Positions 44,675 through 55,606 of a stretch of DNA of 64,000 nucleotides are shown piece after piece; position 1 is the first letter of the stretch; the number at the start of each line of letters is the position of its first letter. The DNA comes from Amorphophallus konjac (taxonomy: Eukaryota > Streptophyta > Magnoliopsida > Alismatales > Araceae), in assembly GCA_022559845.1 (NCBI GenBank), contig CM040126.1, positions 49,036,458 to 49,100,457 on the forward strand. The letters run 5' to 3'. A program made the translations under genes and the position numbers. Under the pieces are notes generated by a model. It was given only the letters and a program-made list of their open reading frames with translations. It did no database searches and was not told the DNA's origin.

Positions 44675-46645
44675 TCGGTCAACTCACCTAGCAATAATTT
44701 TATTTGGTTTGATTACAAAAATAGCCCTCTTACATGCATCGTTGCAGCATTATTCTTCTTATTTTAATAATATTATTAATAACATCATTATATTACAAAA
44801 TAAAATACTCTCATAGTTAACCTCTATTAAATAAAATAATAATATTCTATTTTTATGTATAAAATAAATTTTTTAGATGAAAATATCTTTGTAGGAAGGA
44901 ATTATTTTGACCAGTGTATTGTGCTGAAGAGAGAGAGAGGGAGAGATTGAAAAAATAGATAATGTAGAGAAAAAAATGTTTAGAAGAGATTAGGATATTT
45001 TGGTCCTTTTTCAAGCTTAGTTAAAAATTTACACGAATTAAATAAGAGACTTTAATAGAATGCCAATAACCGGTGACAATAGGAATTTTTTTGTACATAT
45101 TGTAATATTGCAAGATTATTAAAAAATAATATTAAAATAAAAGAGAGAGTTTTTAATTATACATGTGTTGGGATTATTTTTACAGTTTACCCATTTTATT
45201 TTCCCCACCTCTAGTCCACCTAGTTAGAAATATTTTTTTTGAAAAACAAAACTATTTAGAAACATGATTCACTGATTGCTCCATTGTTCACTCCAAAAAA
45301 ATATTTATCTGTCTCTCCTATTTTTTTTCCAGAGAAATTCTAATCAGACACGATGCTCTCCCTAAAGACAATCTCACACCATCCAGGTGGCTTACATAAC
45401 TCCCAATACATGGCTACATTTCTTCCGTTATACATGTAAATCAATCTAAGTTAAAACTTGGAGATAATCTGACTCAAGAAGAGTAGCCTACTGCTTGGGC
45501 ATTGGTCCACAGCAAATCAGTTGAGAATATATTAGAGTCCGATGACAATTACCTCAGTCGTGTGACTATCGAGTGACATGGTCAGCGATGCAGACTCCGA
45601 CGGCAGGTGTACCCAGATGCACGAAGGCGGCTAACAGAGTGTGACGGACTTCCCCTTGGTACGTTTGGAACCGTCTTGAGCCCGCTGTGAACAGCCATGA
45701 AGCGCCAGCACAGAAACGACGACGTCGATGGCCACGGAGATGGTCAACGAGGACACTCTCAGCTCTGCTCACGGTGAGGCGTGGACGACGAGACCCGGCA
45801 TGCAAGGAAGGCACATAGGGTGGCACGTACCGGCAGGAGAGTCGCGACGGAGTTGGGCCGGCGTGGCCCTGCTCGCAGGGCATCTACAGCGGGAGCAGGG
45901 AGGGCCCAGGGAAGTCCGACGACGCTGGCTCGTTTGCGGCCACGTGAGGACGGGAACAGTGAAGGCGAGGCAGATGGCGATGGCCGGCTTGCCTGAGCGG
46001 GATTGAAGGGCGGCGGACGGGCCCGGCAGAGAGGTAGCGGTACGGCGGATTACAGTGGCGGAGCGGAAGCCGAAGGGGTGGCCGATGGCTGCGGTGGCTG
46101 CTGCGGCGGTGCTGGGCCACCAGAGCCGTGAAGGAGAAGGCTGGCGGTGTCCCGCAGTGGGTTATGGAAGAGACAGGGAGGACAATACGGTGGGAAAAAA
46201 AACAAAAAGAGAAACAGTCATACAAAGAAGGGGCTACTTCGCGGTGGGTTGTGGAAGAGACACGGTGGAGAGGAATAAGAGGAGAAAAAAAAGGAGAGGC
46301 GGGGGGGGGGGGGGGGGGGGGGTTGGCCTCACGCCAAGAACAAGACAGAGGTTTGATATTTCATCAGAAGATGATCATAATTACATAATTAATTTTTTCT
46401 CTAGTTATTATCTAACCCTAATTAGGGTTGGCACATCTATTTATAATGCCTAGTGAAAATTATATGACAGTCTAATAATAATAATAATAAACATATAACC
46501 CGTGAAAATCAAATATTTATTAATTGACATAAAATAAAATTTCTAATCTAATTAGCTTTTGTTGGGCTCCTTGGTCCTCTGGCTATATCGTGGCCCATTG
46601 TCCCCATCAATTGTCTTCGGTTTAAAAATGTTCGACTCCGACGAA
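44675..46645. other. Intergenic region: AT-rich part, then GC-rich unassigned part
   Basis: 44675-45560 is AT-rich with no recognised gene. 45560-46330 is GC-rich with overlapping frames on both strands that show no family motif, and a G-homopolymer of about 26 bases lies at 46297-46322. 46330-46645 continues in minus orientation from the chromodomain remnant and could be its 3' LTR, with a minus-strand TATAAATA at 46438-46445, but no end could be fixed. Confidence 0.4.
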
Positions 46646-46659
46646 AGAAATGTGCAGTG

Positions 46660-47029
46660 CTACTCATGTAGGTCGGGGATGATCCACTGAAGCTCCTCGA
46701 CGGTGATCCACGCATTGCCTGATCTCGATCGTCCTTTCCACTGAACCAAATACCGCTGGCAACCACCATCACTGGCAACTACCACCTGATACTCCAATAT
46801 AGTCTCAATCTGAACATGCCATGTAGGTGCAAGAGGTATCTCGGGTGGAGTGAGTAGTGTCTCCAAAGATGTAGGTGAATAGGGGTGCAATGAAAAATCA
46901 ACAGTGTCTGTGGAAGGCTGGTGATCAAGGCTAAAAAAAAGAACTATAGACTCTTGGGAAAGCACCAAATTCTCCACATAAAATATTGGATTGATTCCCA
47001 TGTCTGAAAGAAGATCGAGCTAATATGCA
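46660..47029 (-). pseudogene. Integrase C-terminus with chromodomain
   Basis: NPIFYVENL is the conserved link after the integrase (usually FNVEDL). The following chromodomain has the aromatic and WKG motif YLVQWKGRSRSGNAWITVEE. In chromoviruses this domain directs integration to marked chromatin. The 5' side is interrupted by the MITE at 47033-47893. Confidence 0.82.
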
Positions 47030-47032
47030 TTA
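47030..47032. repeat. TTA target duplication of the MITE, left
   Basis: TTA precedes TAGGGTGTTTGG and recurs at 47894-47896. Confidence 0.75.
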
Positions 47033-47893
47033 TAGGGTGTTTGGGAACACTTTAAAAAAAAAAACTCTTTCTATCTTAAAAATTATGACACATCAATTTT
47101 CTACTTCATTTTTAAAATTAATAAAAAGAGTCTTGTGTTGTTTGGCAAAGCTCCCAATTTTGACGTCGGAGGAGGGGGGAGGAGGTTGCGAAGGACCACA
47201 GGGGGGGGGGGGAGCCGCCGCCGGAGGGGGGGCTGCGAGAGCCGCCGGAGGAGGGGGCAGCGGGGGAGGGGAGGGGGGAGCCGTCGGAGGGGGCCGCAGG
47301 GGGAGGGGGCTGTCGCCGGAGGAGGGCGGAGAGGGCCGCAGGGGGAGGGGAGGGGGGAGCCGCCGGAGGAGGGGGAGGGGGGAGCCGCGGGGGAGGGAGA
47401 GGGGGGCCTGACGGGGAGGGAGGGGGAGCCGCCTGAGGAGGGGGAGGGGGGAGCTGTCGGAGAGGGCTTCAGGGGGAGGGGGGAGCCGCCGGAGGAGGGG
47501 GAGGGGGAGGGGGGATTGCCGCGGCGGAGGGAGAGGGGGGCTGGGGGGGATCCGCCGGGGAGGGAGACGGGAGCCTCGCAGGGGGAGGGAGAGGGAGAGG
47601 GGGGGGCCTGACGGGGAGGGAGGGGGAACGGCCAGGGGAGGGGGCGGGGACGAGCCAGGGGAGGGGATGCCGACTGTGGGGGAGAGGGGAGGGGACGCAG
47701 GGGGGAACGAGAGACGAGATTGCGATTTCAAAAAGAAAATTGGTCGGGAGTTATGTTTTTTTTGGGAAGATTTACATGGGAGTAGATCATCTCCCTAAAA
47801 TTTAGGAGAGGCATGCCAAACATGGTTATAAGATCTCCTTCTCTTTTTTAAAAAATTAAAAAAAAGAGTAAAAAAGAGCAACCAAACACCCCA
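47033..47893. mobile_element. PIF/Harbinger-type MITE with an internal G-rich minisatellite
   Basis: The 861-base element has imperfect terminal inverted repeats TAGGGTGTTTGG / TGGGGTGTTTGG and a TTA duplication, which are hallmarks of Harbinger/Tourist elements. The A/T-rich subterminal parts flank 540 bases of extremely G-rich repeats. It has no transposase. It sits between the integrase and chromodomain parts of the Gypsy remnant. Confidence 0.75.
47163..47705 (+). repeat. G-run minisatellite inside the MITE
   Basis: Units such as GAGCCGCCGGAGGAGGGGGA repeat with variable length, giving dozens of runs of four or more G on the plus strand with C only in short spacers. The minus-strand Pro/Ser-rich frame over it (47093-47731) is a by-product. 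Confidence 0.9.
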
Positions 47894-47896
47894 TTA

Positions 47897-48323
47897 GTCC
47901 CCACTCGCGTCACTATTTTAAATGGACTCGAACTCCATGGAAGTAGCTCCCTCTACCCACCTTAGGGAATCTCTCAGAACTCACTCTTGCCATCACCAAA
48001 TCTCCCTCATAGAACTCCTGATATCGACGGTGAACATCTGCAGCTGATTTATAATTCATGTTACTTAAATTTAATTTTTCACGAATGTTTGCATGCAACC
48101 GATGAATGGAATGTGCAAATGGCTCTGCTGGCTTTGACAGACGAGAGTCAGTAGGGGAAGGGATTAAATATAACGACCTCCTAAAGTGGAAACTTGTGAC
48201 AACCATGAAAGGACTTTGACCTGTGGACCGATTGACATAATCATCATATGCAGACTCAACCATAGGAAGACTAGGTAATGGTGCACCAAGGGCTAAGTCT
48301 ATGGCAGGCTGGGCATCCCTCAT
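47897..48323 (-). pseudogene. Polymerase N-terminal edge fused to integrase C-terminal domain
   Basis: MRDAQPAIDLALGAPLPSLP corresponds to the start of the Gypsy polymerase region (usual form LRDIQHQIDLVPGASLPNLP). The next residues MVESAYDDYVNRSTGQSPF belong to the end of the integrase core. The two are joined in frame near 48260, consistent with a deletion of about 2 kb between short C/T-rich homologies. Confidence 0.83.
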
Positions 48324-48576
48324 AGGAGAGGTAGCTCATCAGGGGTGACGTCACTAAACTCAGTGAGCATCTGCTGAAGCTCCTCAGAAATCTCAATCGC
48401 ATCTTCCTCTTGAGGTTCTTTCACCTCCTTGATTACCAGAGCAGACATCTCAGCAGACTCCTCCACTTCTGTTTCAAACTCCTATGAGAAATAATATGAA
48501 GGGGTCGCTCGCTCTCAACGGGGGAAGAGGACGTGGCATGGGAATCAAATCCTGTAGGACCCTTCAATTCCTTGGG

Positions 48577-48761
48577 CTATATGGGAGTCAGTTTGATTTT
48601 CTTCCCATCATGCAAGAACTCATAAGTGTTAGATCTCCCATGATGTATAACATCATGATCAAAGATCCAAGGCCTCCCCAACAGCACATGAGCTACATCC
48701 ATCTCCAGGACATCACACCATACACTATCCTGATAGCTATCGAACTGTAGGGGAACCAAAC
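48577..48761 (-). pseudogene. Gypsy protease C-terminal fragment
   Basis: The frame gives SVWCDVLEMDVAHVLLGRPW and HHGRSNTYEF, the standard end of the retropepsin domain in plant Gypsy elements, before a stop at about 48574. The catalytic Asp end is missing, cut by the adjacent LTR. Confidence 0.82.
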
Positions 48762-49924
48762 TGTGACGACCCAAGATCCGGATACCAGAAAGGAATCGAT
48801 ACCATTCGAATCCTGACCCGCCGCCCACGAGCCGAGAGGACTCGGAAGGGCTAAAAGGAATGTGGAGGTACAAAGAAATAGGAAATAAGGCAGGACAATT
48901 CAATAATTAACAGAAATAAATAAATAACTACTATAACAGAGTCCAGTCTAACAGAAAGTACAACCTAAAGCAGGGAGCGTACCCAACACCGAGTGAACAC
49001 TCAGCCCGGCAAGCTGGCAACTAAGAACCCCCGCACAGCACCCTCGAACCTCGAGTAAGAACCGCCGTACCTAAAAAGCAGGGGTGAGTCTCCTATCACT
49101 GGCTCAGTAGGGATCCCGCGGAACCCCAACTGAGAACAACGGCAGCACGGAAAGTAGTAACTACAGTAATAGCTGGAACAATAAACACGGTGGCCGGTTA
49201 AAACTCGTCACTATAGCTACTCCTACTGTACCGGTCAAGCAAAAAGCAAAATCCCGATCTCACCATCGGGAATCGGACCACACCAACACCACTCACCGAG
49301 GTGAAACCCACGGCAACCCCGCCGTAGAGGCCTGTCTCCCATGACAAGGCCAACATGGACACGCTGTCCCAGGTCAAGCCGCGACCGCCTCGTCGCGACA
49401 CAACACTAACAAGATGCAACCTCGGTAAAGCCACTGGCACCCTGGCCACCACCTCGGAAACATCGGACGGTCTAGAAAACCACGTCTCGCAGACGGAAAA
49501 TGAAACCAGAATAGGAGAGTCACGTCTCACGTGACAGGAGTACCTGCCCACCAGAAGCAAGGCCGGATGCGCCCCCTGGCATCTTAGACCGCGCCTCAGG
49601 TGTCCCCTTAACGCACCCTATCAGAATGGGGACACCGTACAAGTAACCACAGAACAAGTGACTAGCTGGGGTCGCGCTCGTCAGCGTGGGTCCAACCGCC
49701 CCCAACCACATGTGCACACACAGACCGTGTGTCTCTGGTCTGGCCCTCTGACTGATTTTCCCCTCAGCCGGACTCTGGCTGGTAGACGTGGGGCCCGACG
49801 GAAACCAGTCTAAAACCGCCTCTCTGGGGTAGCCTCGCCACCACTCCCTGGTGGGACCACTCGCGTGTCAGAAGGCTACGACTAGTCGAGAGTCACTGAT
49901 GTGACCACTCTCCAAGAGAAACTC
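48762..49924 (-). repeat. Tekay-like LTR fragment ending at an assembly gap
   Basis: TGTGACGACCCAAGATCCGG and the following 1.16 kb align in order with 24858-26000 (for example CGCCGCCCACGAGCC, GTGACTAGCTGGGGTC), with many differences. It has the same orientation as the intact element. The rest is lost in the N gap. Confidence 0.85.
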
Positions 49925-50024
49925 NNNNNNNNNNNNNNNNNNNNNNNNNNNNNNNNNNNNNNNNNNNNNNNNNNNNNNNNNNNNNNNNNNNNNNNNNNNN
50001 NNNNNNNNNNNNNNNNNNNNNNNN
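49925..50024. other. Assembly gap (100 N)
   Basis: Exactly 100 undetermined bases, which is usually a placeholder for a gap of unknown length. Confidence 0.99.
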
Positions 50025-53000
50025 CGTCGATGATGCACTAAGGGTCACTACTTTTACTGTAAATGTGGTGACTTCAGAAGAAGAAGATGTGCCACTCATG
50101 AACCCGGGTGAGGGGACATCTGGTAGGGTGATAGAAGATATGCCTATGGCTGCATCTCTGGACCCAACCATCCTAATGATGTTTGAAAGGTATCAACAAA
50201 AAATTGAGTCTCTTCAAAGGCAATTAAATGAGAAGAATGAACAAACTCCCGTCTCTAAGCATGCGGAGCCAGCAAGAGAAGTCTCCAGTTCTGCGAAGGT
50301 GGTAATACCTGCTGTCTCCCACCAAGCAAGTCACGGGAAGGCTCCATGCCAGCCCTTCCCGCCACAGCCAACAGTGCAGCCCTCTCCTTCAGGAGTGCAG
50401 TCGGGCTTACACGCCACTGTCATGACAACCCCTTTCACACAACAACAAGCGCACTTCTACCCAGAGCATGTCGATACTGCTATGGTGAACAAGCTGATGG
50501 TTGAGAGATTGATAGAAATGAAGTTGTCCGAGAGGGTTGATGGTGATTATGGGACCTTTGATATCTACCGGGTACCTTATCCTCCGCAATATGTTGCGAA
50601 GAGACTACCCCCATGCATGAACAAGCTACCAAAGTTGACAAATTCAATGGGCAAGGCTCCCCAAGGGAACATATTGCTTACTACACAACAGTCATGGGCG
50701 ATTTGGCTACTGATGAAGCTTATTTGCTGAAATTCTTCGGCTTGTCCCTCACGGGCTTGGCCTTCAAATGGTACTCCAGTTTACCTGCCGGGTCTGTAGC
50801 TGATTGGCCCGATATGTAGCGAAAGTTCCGAGAAAGGTTCCATGTCACAGAAAGGGAGATTACAGTGGCAGAATTATACTCTACCAGGCAGAGGCAGGAT
50901 GAAATGGCCCTGGATTATATTAAAAGATGGAGGAACTTGGCCATGAGATGCAAACGACCTCAATACCAGGAAGACACTGTTAAAATATGCAAGCAAAACC
51001 TCGGGAGGGAGGTGCTTGAAAAGATGATTGGAACAGATGTCAGAACATTTGATCGTCTGAATAGTGTGGTGGCCGAGGTCGAGACCTAACTGTCGAGACG
51101 TCCCGCAAACAACATTCCTGCTACCCAGAAAGGGAAAGCTGTTGAACGGCGACCAGCGCCGATTGAAGCAAATAATGTTGATTTCAATACCTTTGACCAG
51201 CAAACAACAAAGGCCAAAGCAACAGCTGCCCCTCCGCCAGCAGGGGCAACAGAAAAGAAAGAAAAAGTCTCTTTGAGGAACAAAATGAGAAAGTTATATT
51301 CATTTCTCAAAGAAAAGACAGGGCCTTTATTTAATTGGGTGTATAAATACAACAAGATAACATTGCCTGAGCCCAAGAGACCCGAGGATGTAGCTAAGAA
51401 GGATGATCCCCTATTCTGTCCGTATCACCGGGCACTGGGGCATACCATTGAAAACTGTTATGTCTTCACGGACGTCATGGAAAGCATGATTAAGAAGGGC
51501 GAGCTCCAAATGGGGGAGCACCAGGTGGATCCTCCATGCCCTCATGAACCCCCAGTGATGAGACCGGCTGTCAATATGGTTTCCATATACCAACAATTGT
51601 CTGAAGAGGCTGCTGAAGCCTGCACACAACATACATATGAAGCATGCTTTCTTACCCCCATCAAAAATCAGGTGAGATGGCAGATAGTACCAGCCAAGAC
51701 CAAGAGACGTCCATTAGTCTCTGAAGTATCAGGGGCCTCCATCCGGGGTGTCACTCCAAAGCAACCCCCGCCAGCAATGAACCTTGTATGGCGCACTACG
51801 GAGTCACCACCGGTTATCCGAATATTCACTCCCAACCAAAAGAAGCAAACTCCACTGCCAACCCATGAGAGTATAAGCCCCGAGGTGAGGCGCCTGCAGC
51901 AGTACATCAACCAGCTTGATGAATATGAACAACCTGAGCTGAAGCCAATGTTGGTGAAAGACCATGTCCTCTGGGAATAGCTGGAGGGATTAACCATCAA
52001 AGAACAATCAGAAAAAGAGCAAGAGAAATCTGAAGCCGACATCTTCTGGGGGCACAAGCCAGCCGAGTTCAGGCGCCGAAAGAAGAGTAAACCAAGAAAT
52101 AAGAAGAAAGCAGTCACATTGCAGTGTAATACTCTATCAGCATTGTTCACCCTACCAGGGGAAGAAGATGAAGGAGAGTCTTCCACTCCATCACTAGAAG
52201 CAAACCAAGCTGAGGCTTCGACCTCGATGCATGCTACCCGCTCTGGGAAAAGGTGGGGGCGTTTCCCTCCACCCAACCACAATATTATCTTCAGGGGCGA
52301 GCAACCTTATCAGATACCAGAGCCAGAAGTCTGGGGTATTGAAATCCCTCCCCCGTCAGGCCTCTATGCAAAAACAAAAGGGGGTAATGAGACCCCGTCA
52401 TTCCTTGAGTTCCTCTCTGTTCTGGAAGGCAAACAGCCGGCCCCGAACGCTGCTGCTGAAAATGAAAATCCCCGACAACCATCTGCCGTAATGAGCAAAA
52501 AAAAAGATGAAGCAAGTAACAACCTTCCCTCAACATCGGAAGTAACAGCCCCAACGGAGACTCCCCAATAGTCCCCGCAGAAGAAAGAGGCAAGAGAAGG
52601 GCAAGCCATGCCACAGGCGCCACATGAGCCTCCGAGACCCCGCTAGGTGGAGGAGATGCGACTATCCAATGTCCGTGTGGGCAGTAGAATTATGAAGATG
52701 CTGAAGAAACTCCCAACAATATTTTCCATATGGGAGATCCTCTCCTTGAGCGAAGAAGCTCGCCAAGCCATTATTGATGCCTTACAGGCACCAACCCAAT
52801 ATGAAGTACTTCTGACAGAGGTCAACTCCGGGCCGACTGTTACATTCATGGAGGATGACATGTTGATTCCTGACCCCAATCATAACAGGCCTCTATATAT
52901 GAGGGGGCATCTCAACTGTCAGCCACTAAGACGGATTTTGATAGATCCAGGAGCTACTGTAAACATATTGCCTTACCGCATCTACCAGAAGTACTACTTC

Positions 53001-53913
53001 GATTGGCACCTCGCCAAGGTGAAAGATATGAGGATCGCAGGCTTCAACCAGAAGTGCGAGACTCCACTCGGAGTTGTAGAATTCAACCTCACATTGGGTG
53101 ACTTCACCACCACCGTGCAATTCTATGTGATAAATTCAAGTACCACATATAAGGATTTGCTGGGATGACCCTGGTTACATAAATACCAGATAGTGCCCTC
53201 TACGTTACACCAATGTATCAAATACTACCACAACGGTAAAGAGGAAAGGGTGTTTGCAGATCTGCATCCCTTCGAAGTAAATGAGTGCCACATGCTTGAT
53301 GCACCATTCTATATAGAAGTCTCCCAAGGGGTGAAGAAAAGAGAAGCTCGTGCAAGACAGAAGAAAGCAATGTTAGAAGCAGATGATGGTCCCGTCCACC
53401 ACCCCCGGGTTACGTGGAACAGCAGGACGTCGCCCATGTCTCTCAGACTGGGGACTTTGCTAGAGTTGCACGACCAGCTGCTTACCCTCTCAAAGCAGAT
53501 GATGACATAAAAGAGAAGCTCAATCTTGTTGAAGTCCTGCCTAGACTGTTCAAACCCATTCCAAGCTTGGAATGCCAGACTGTGCAACCACTGAAAACTA
53601 TGGAGGTTCCCCGTTTCGACGAACCCCCTATGATATTCTACCCTGGAGAACCTGCCGATGAGGATGATGAAGACTGTGTAATCCCGGAAGAGGCAGCTAA
53701 CAGAATGGTGCCAATATCGGGTCTAGATTACACTACCCAATGGGTCTCCCAGATGTTTGTCAAAATGCAAATGCCCTTGCTGCAGCCTGTTGGCCAGAAG
53801 AAGTCATTCCAAAAGCACTGGGATCCGCCCAACAACAACAAAGAATTACTGAAGATCACTCGGCATCCGGGGCTAGGCTATACTCTACAGGAGTATTATG
53901 AGACAGAGGTAGA
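50025..53913 (+). pseudogene. Tat-type Gypsy gag-protease pseudogene
   Basis: The N-terminal part (50065-50600) has a short coiled coil. The capsid domain follows as KWYSSLPAGSVADWPDM and YIKRWRNLAMRC (50613-51089), then a CPYHRALGHTIENCYVF box typical of Tat gag. After a long Pro/Glu-rich linker comes the retropepsin: ILIDPGATVNILP (about 52935-52975), with Pro where many families have Ser/Thr, and TTYKDLLG before a stop that replaces the Arg of the usual LGRPW. One frameshift near 50610, another near 53420 and at least six in-frame stops disable it. Pol is absent because the Sirevirus at 53914 interrupts it, and the LTR is lost in the gap. Confidence 0.87.
53909..53913. repeat. Presumed target duplication of the minus-strand Sirevirus, left (GTAGA)
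   Basis: These five bases precede the LTR end TGTTTTTTGAG. The partner copy is outside the window, so it is inferred only. Confidence 0.4.
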
Positions 53914-54813
53914 TGTTTTTTGAGTAGTGGATGGCGGATCTAGAGGGGAGGGGTGAATAGATCTGTTTCGTAGAACACCCCTCTTTAAAGCTAGATGAAA
54001 AAAGAATTACAGCAGAATATAACTAGCTTAACGAAGTACACTACGATTGGCTTACAAGATGAACAGATGATATAGAGATTGAACCTAGGCATGCATCTAA
54101 CACAAAGCAATCGTACAATCAAATCACAACACACAAGATTTTAAGGTGGTTTGGACTGAATCCCAAGTCCTACGTCCACCCCTCACCAAACCCGGTGAGG
54201 ATTCACTAGTGCAACGCACCAAACCGTAGATCGGAAAAACCTCCGATTACCTTCCTACTAACCACCGGTAGGGACGTCAACACCGCAGATCGGAGAACTT
54301 CGATTACCTTCCTACCAACCACCGATAGGGACGAATCTCAGTTTCAATAGTTTGAACAAAATGAAAAGAGAACAAGATGAAAATGCTCAAACAAGATATG
54401 GAGATATGCTCAAAGAGAAAAGATCTTGTCTGAGATTGCTAGAGCTTGAATCTGATTCTTCAATCTATGTAGATCACCAACATAGACTTCTTTCTTCTTC
54501 ACAAAGCTCTCCTCTTGATTCAGCAACAATGGCTTCTTCTTTCTTGTGAAATGGTCTTCCTTGGATCTCCTCTAGTTGATGAAGAAGACTATTGATGTAC
54601 CTTTGATCACCCTTGAGAACCTTGCTTGCTTCTAGCTTCCTTAGAGGTTGCTTGCTTGAGATATAACATTGAATCACCTTGGAATGGATGAAGAACTTCT
54701 GCATGGAGTACTGTTCACGGCTACAGTTCTCTTCTTTCAACCTCCTCTTTAGCCTCTCTTGTTCTCTCTTGATGCCTTGGATTCAATTAGGGTTTCTAAT
54801 CCTCTTGTGTTGG

Positions 54814-54820
54814 TTTTATA
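54814..54820 (-). promoter_or_regulatory. TATA box of the Sirevirus LTR
   Basis: Minus-strand TATAAAA is followed by a T/G/A-rich leader. Confidence 0.6.
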
Positions 54821-54960
54821 TCTTTTGAATGGTCCATAGACATCTCCCAGACCAGATCCACAATCCATGGGAGATTGGGTGACTTGAGGATTAAACAAAT
54901 CCAAGAAATGGGGTTGCCCATGAGGTGGAAAATGAAGTCAAATATGGCTGCCTCGGGGCT

Positions 54961-55283
54961 ACCGGTCGACCGGAAGTTGGTGACCGGTCGACCGGCTAAA
55001 TGCAACCAGAAACCATTTTGGTCTGGTCGATCGCCCCTAGGGCACCGGTCGACCGGTTCCTCTGCGATTAGCCAAAACCAGAATTGTTTCTGGTCCGGTC
55101 GACCGCCCCTATGGGACCGGTCGACAGGTTCCTCTGCAATTCGCCAAGACAGCAATTGTGTTTCGTCTGGTCGACCGGCTAAGCAGCACCGGTCGACCGG
55201 TGATCCTCTGCTACGCCCAAAACACCATTGTTTTTGGTCCGGTCGACCGGCTAAGCAGCACCGATCGATCGGTGATCCTCTGC
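54961..55283 (-). repeat. CCGGTCGACCGG array in the Sirevirus LTR
   Basis: Four to five units of about 70-78 bases each carry two copies of the palindrome GGTCGACC (as ACCGGTCGACCGGT, CTGGTCGATCGCC and similar) 10-20 bases apart, plus a TTCCTCTGC linker. It is upstream of the TATA box. Confidence 0.9.
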
Positions 55284-55606
55284 TACGATTCAAGCTTCAC
55301 AAAATGCATCTGAAACCCATGATTTGGAGATCCATTTAGGGCCAAACTTGACCTTGTGTATAAGTAACCTTTGGACGTTGAAACCAAGTGTGCACGGCCC
55401 TGTGTTGGCTATTCTTCATCTTTGCTTGGGCGCAATCATTGAGCTTTCACTTTTACCATCTCCACTCCATTCCTTGGCTTATCTGACATGAAAGAACATC
55501 AAGTATTTCAGTCATATGAGAGTGGGAAACATCAATGACTTATAGTGTTTAACCATTATCAAAACCATGAATGTCAAATGACTCAAATGACCACAGGGGC
55601 ACAACA

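Larger units (their letters stand above)
46646..48761 (-). mobile_element. Internally deleted chromodomain Gypsy (chromovirus) remnant
   Basis: Reading leftward, a protease C-terminal segment (VLLGRPWIFDHDVIHHGRSN, 48577-48761) is followed by the start of the polymerase region (PMRDAQPAIDLALGAPLPSL). It then jumps directly to the integrase C-terminal part (YVNRSTGQSPF ... HRRYQEFYEGDLVMARV) and, beyond a MITE, to a chromodomain (YLVQWKGRSRSGNAWITVEE). The reverse transcriptase, RNase H and integrase core are missing. Stops and frame changes also occur, so it is dead. The right end is cut by the Tekay-like LTR at 48762. Confidence 0.85.
53914..55606 (-). repeat. 3' LTR of the minus-strand Sirevirus
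   Basis: In element orientation it starts TGTTGTGCCCCTGTGG, the same start as the LTR at 7063, directly after a GGGGGAGAA tract, and ends AAAAAACA at 53914. It is 1693 bases long. The TATAAAA box is at 54814-54820 and the palindromic array at 54961-55283. Confidence 0.82.

Noticed and set aside
47093..47731. 212-codon Pro/Ser/Leu-rich minus-strand ORF, extensin-like
   Set aside because: It is the complement of a G-rich minisatellite inside a MITE; open frames exist on both strands because the repeat lacks stops.
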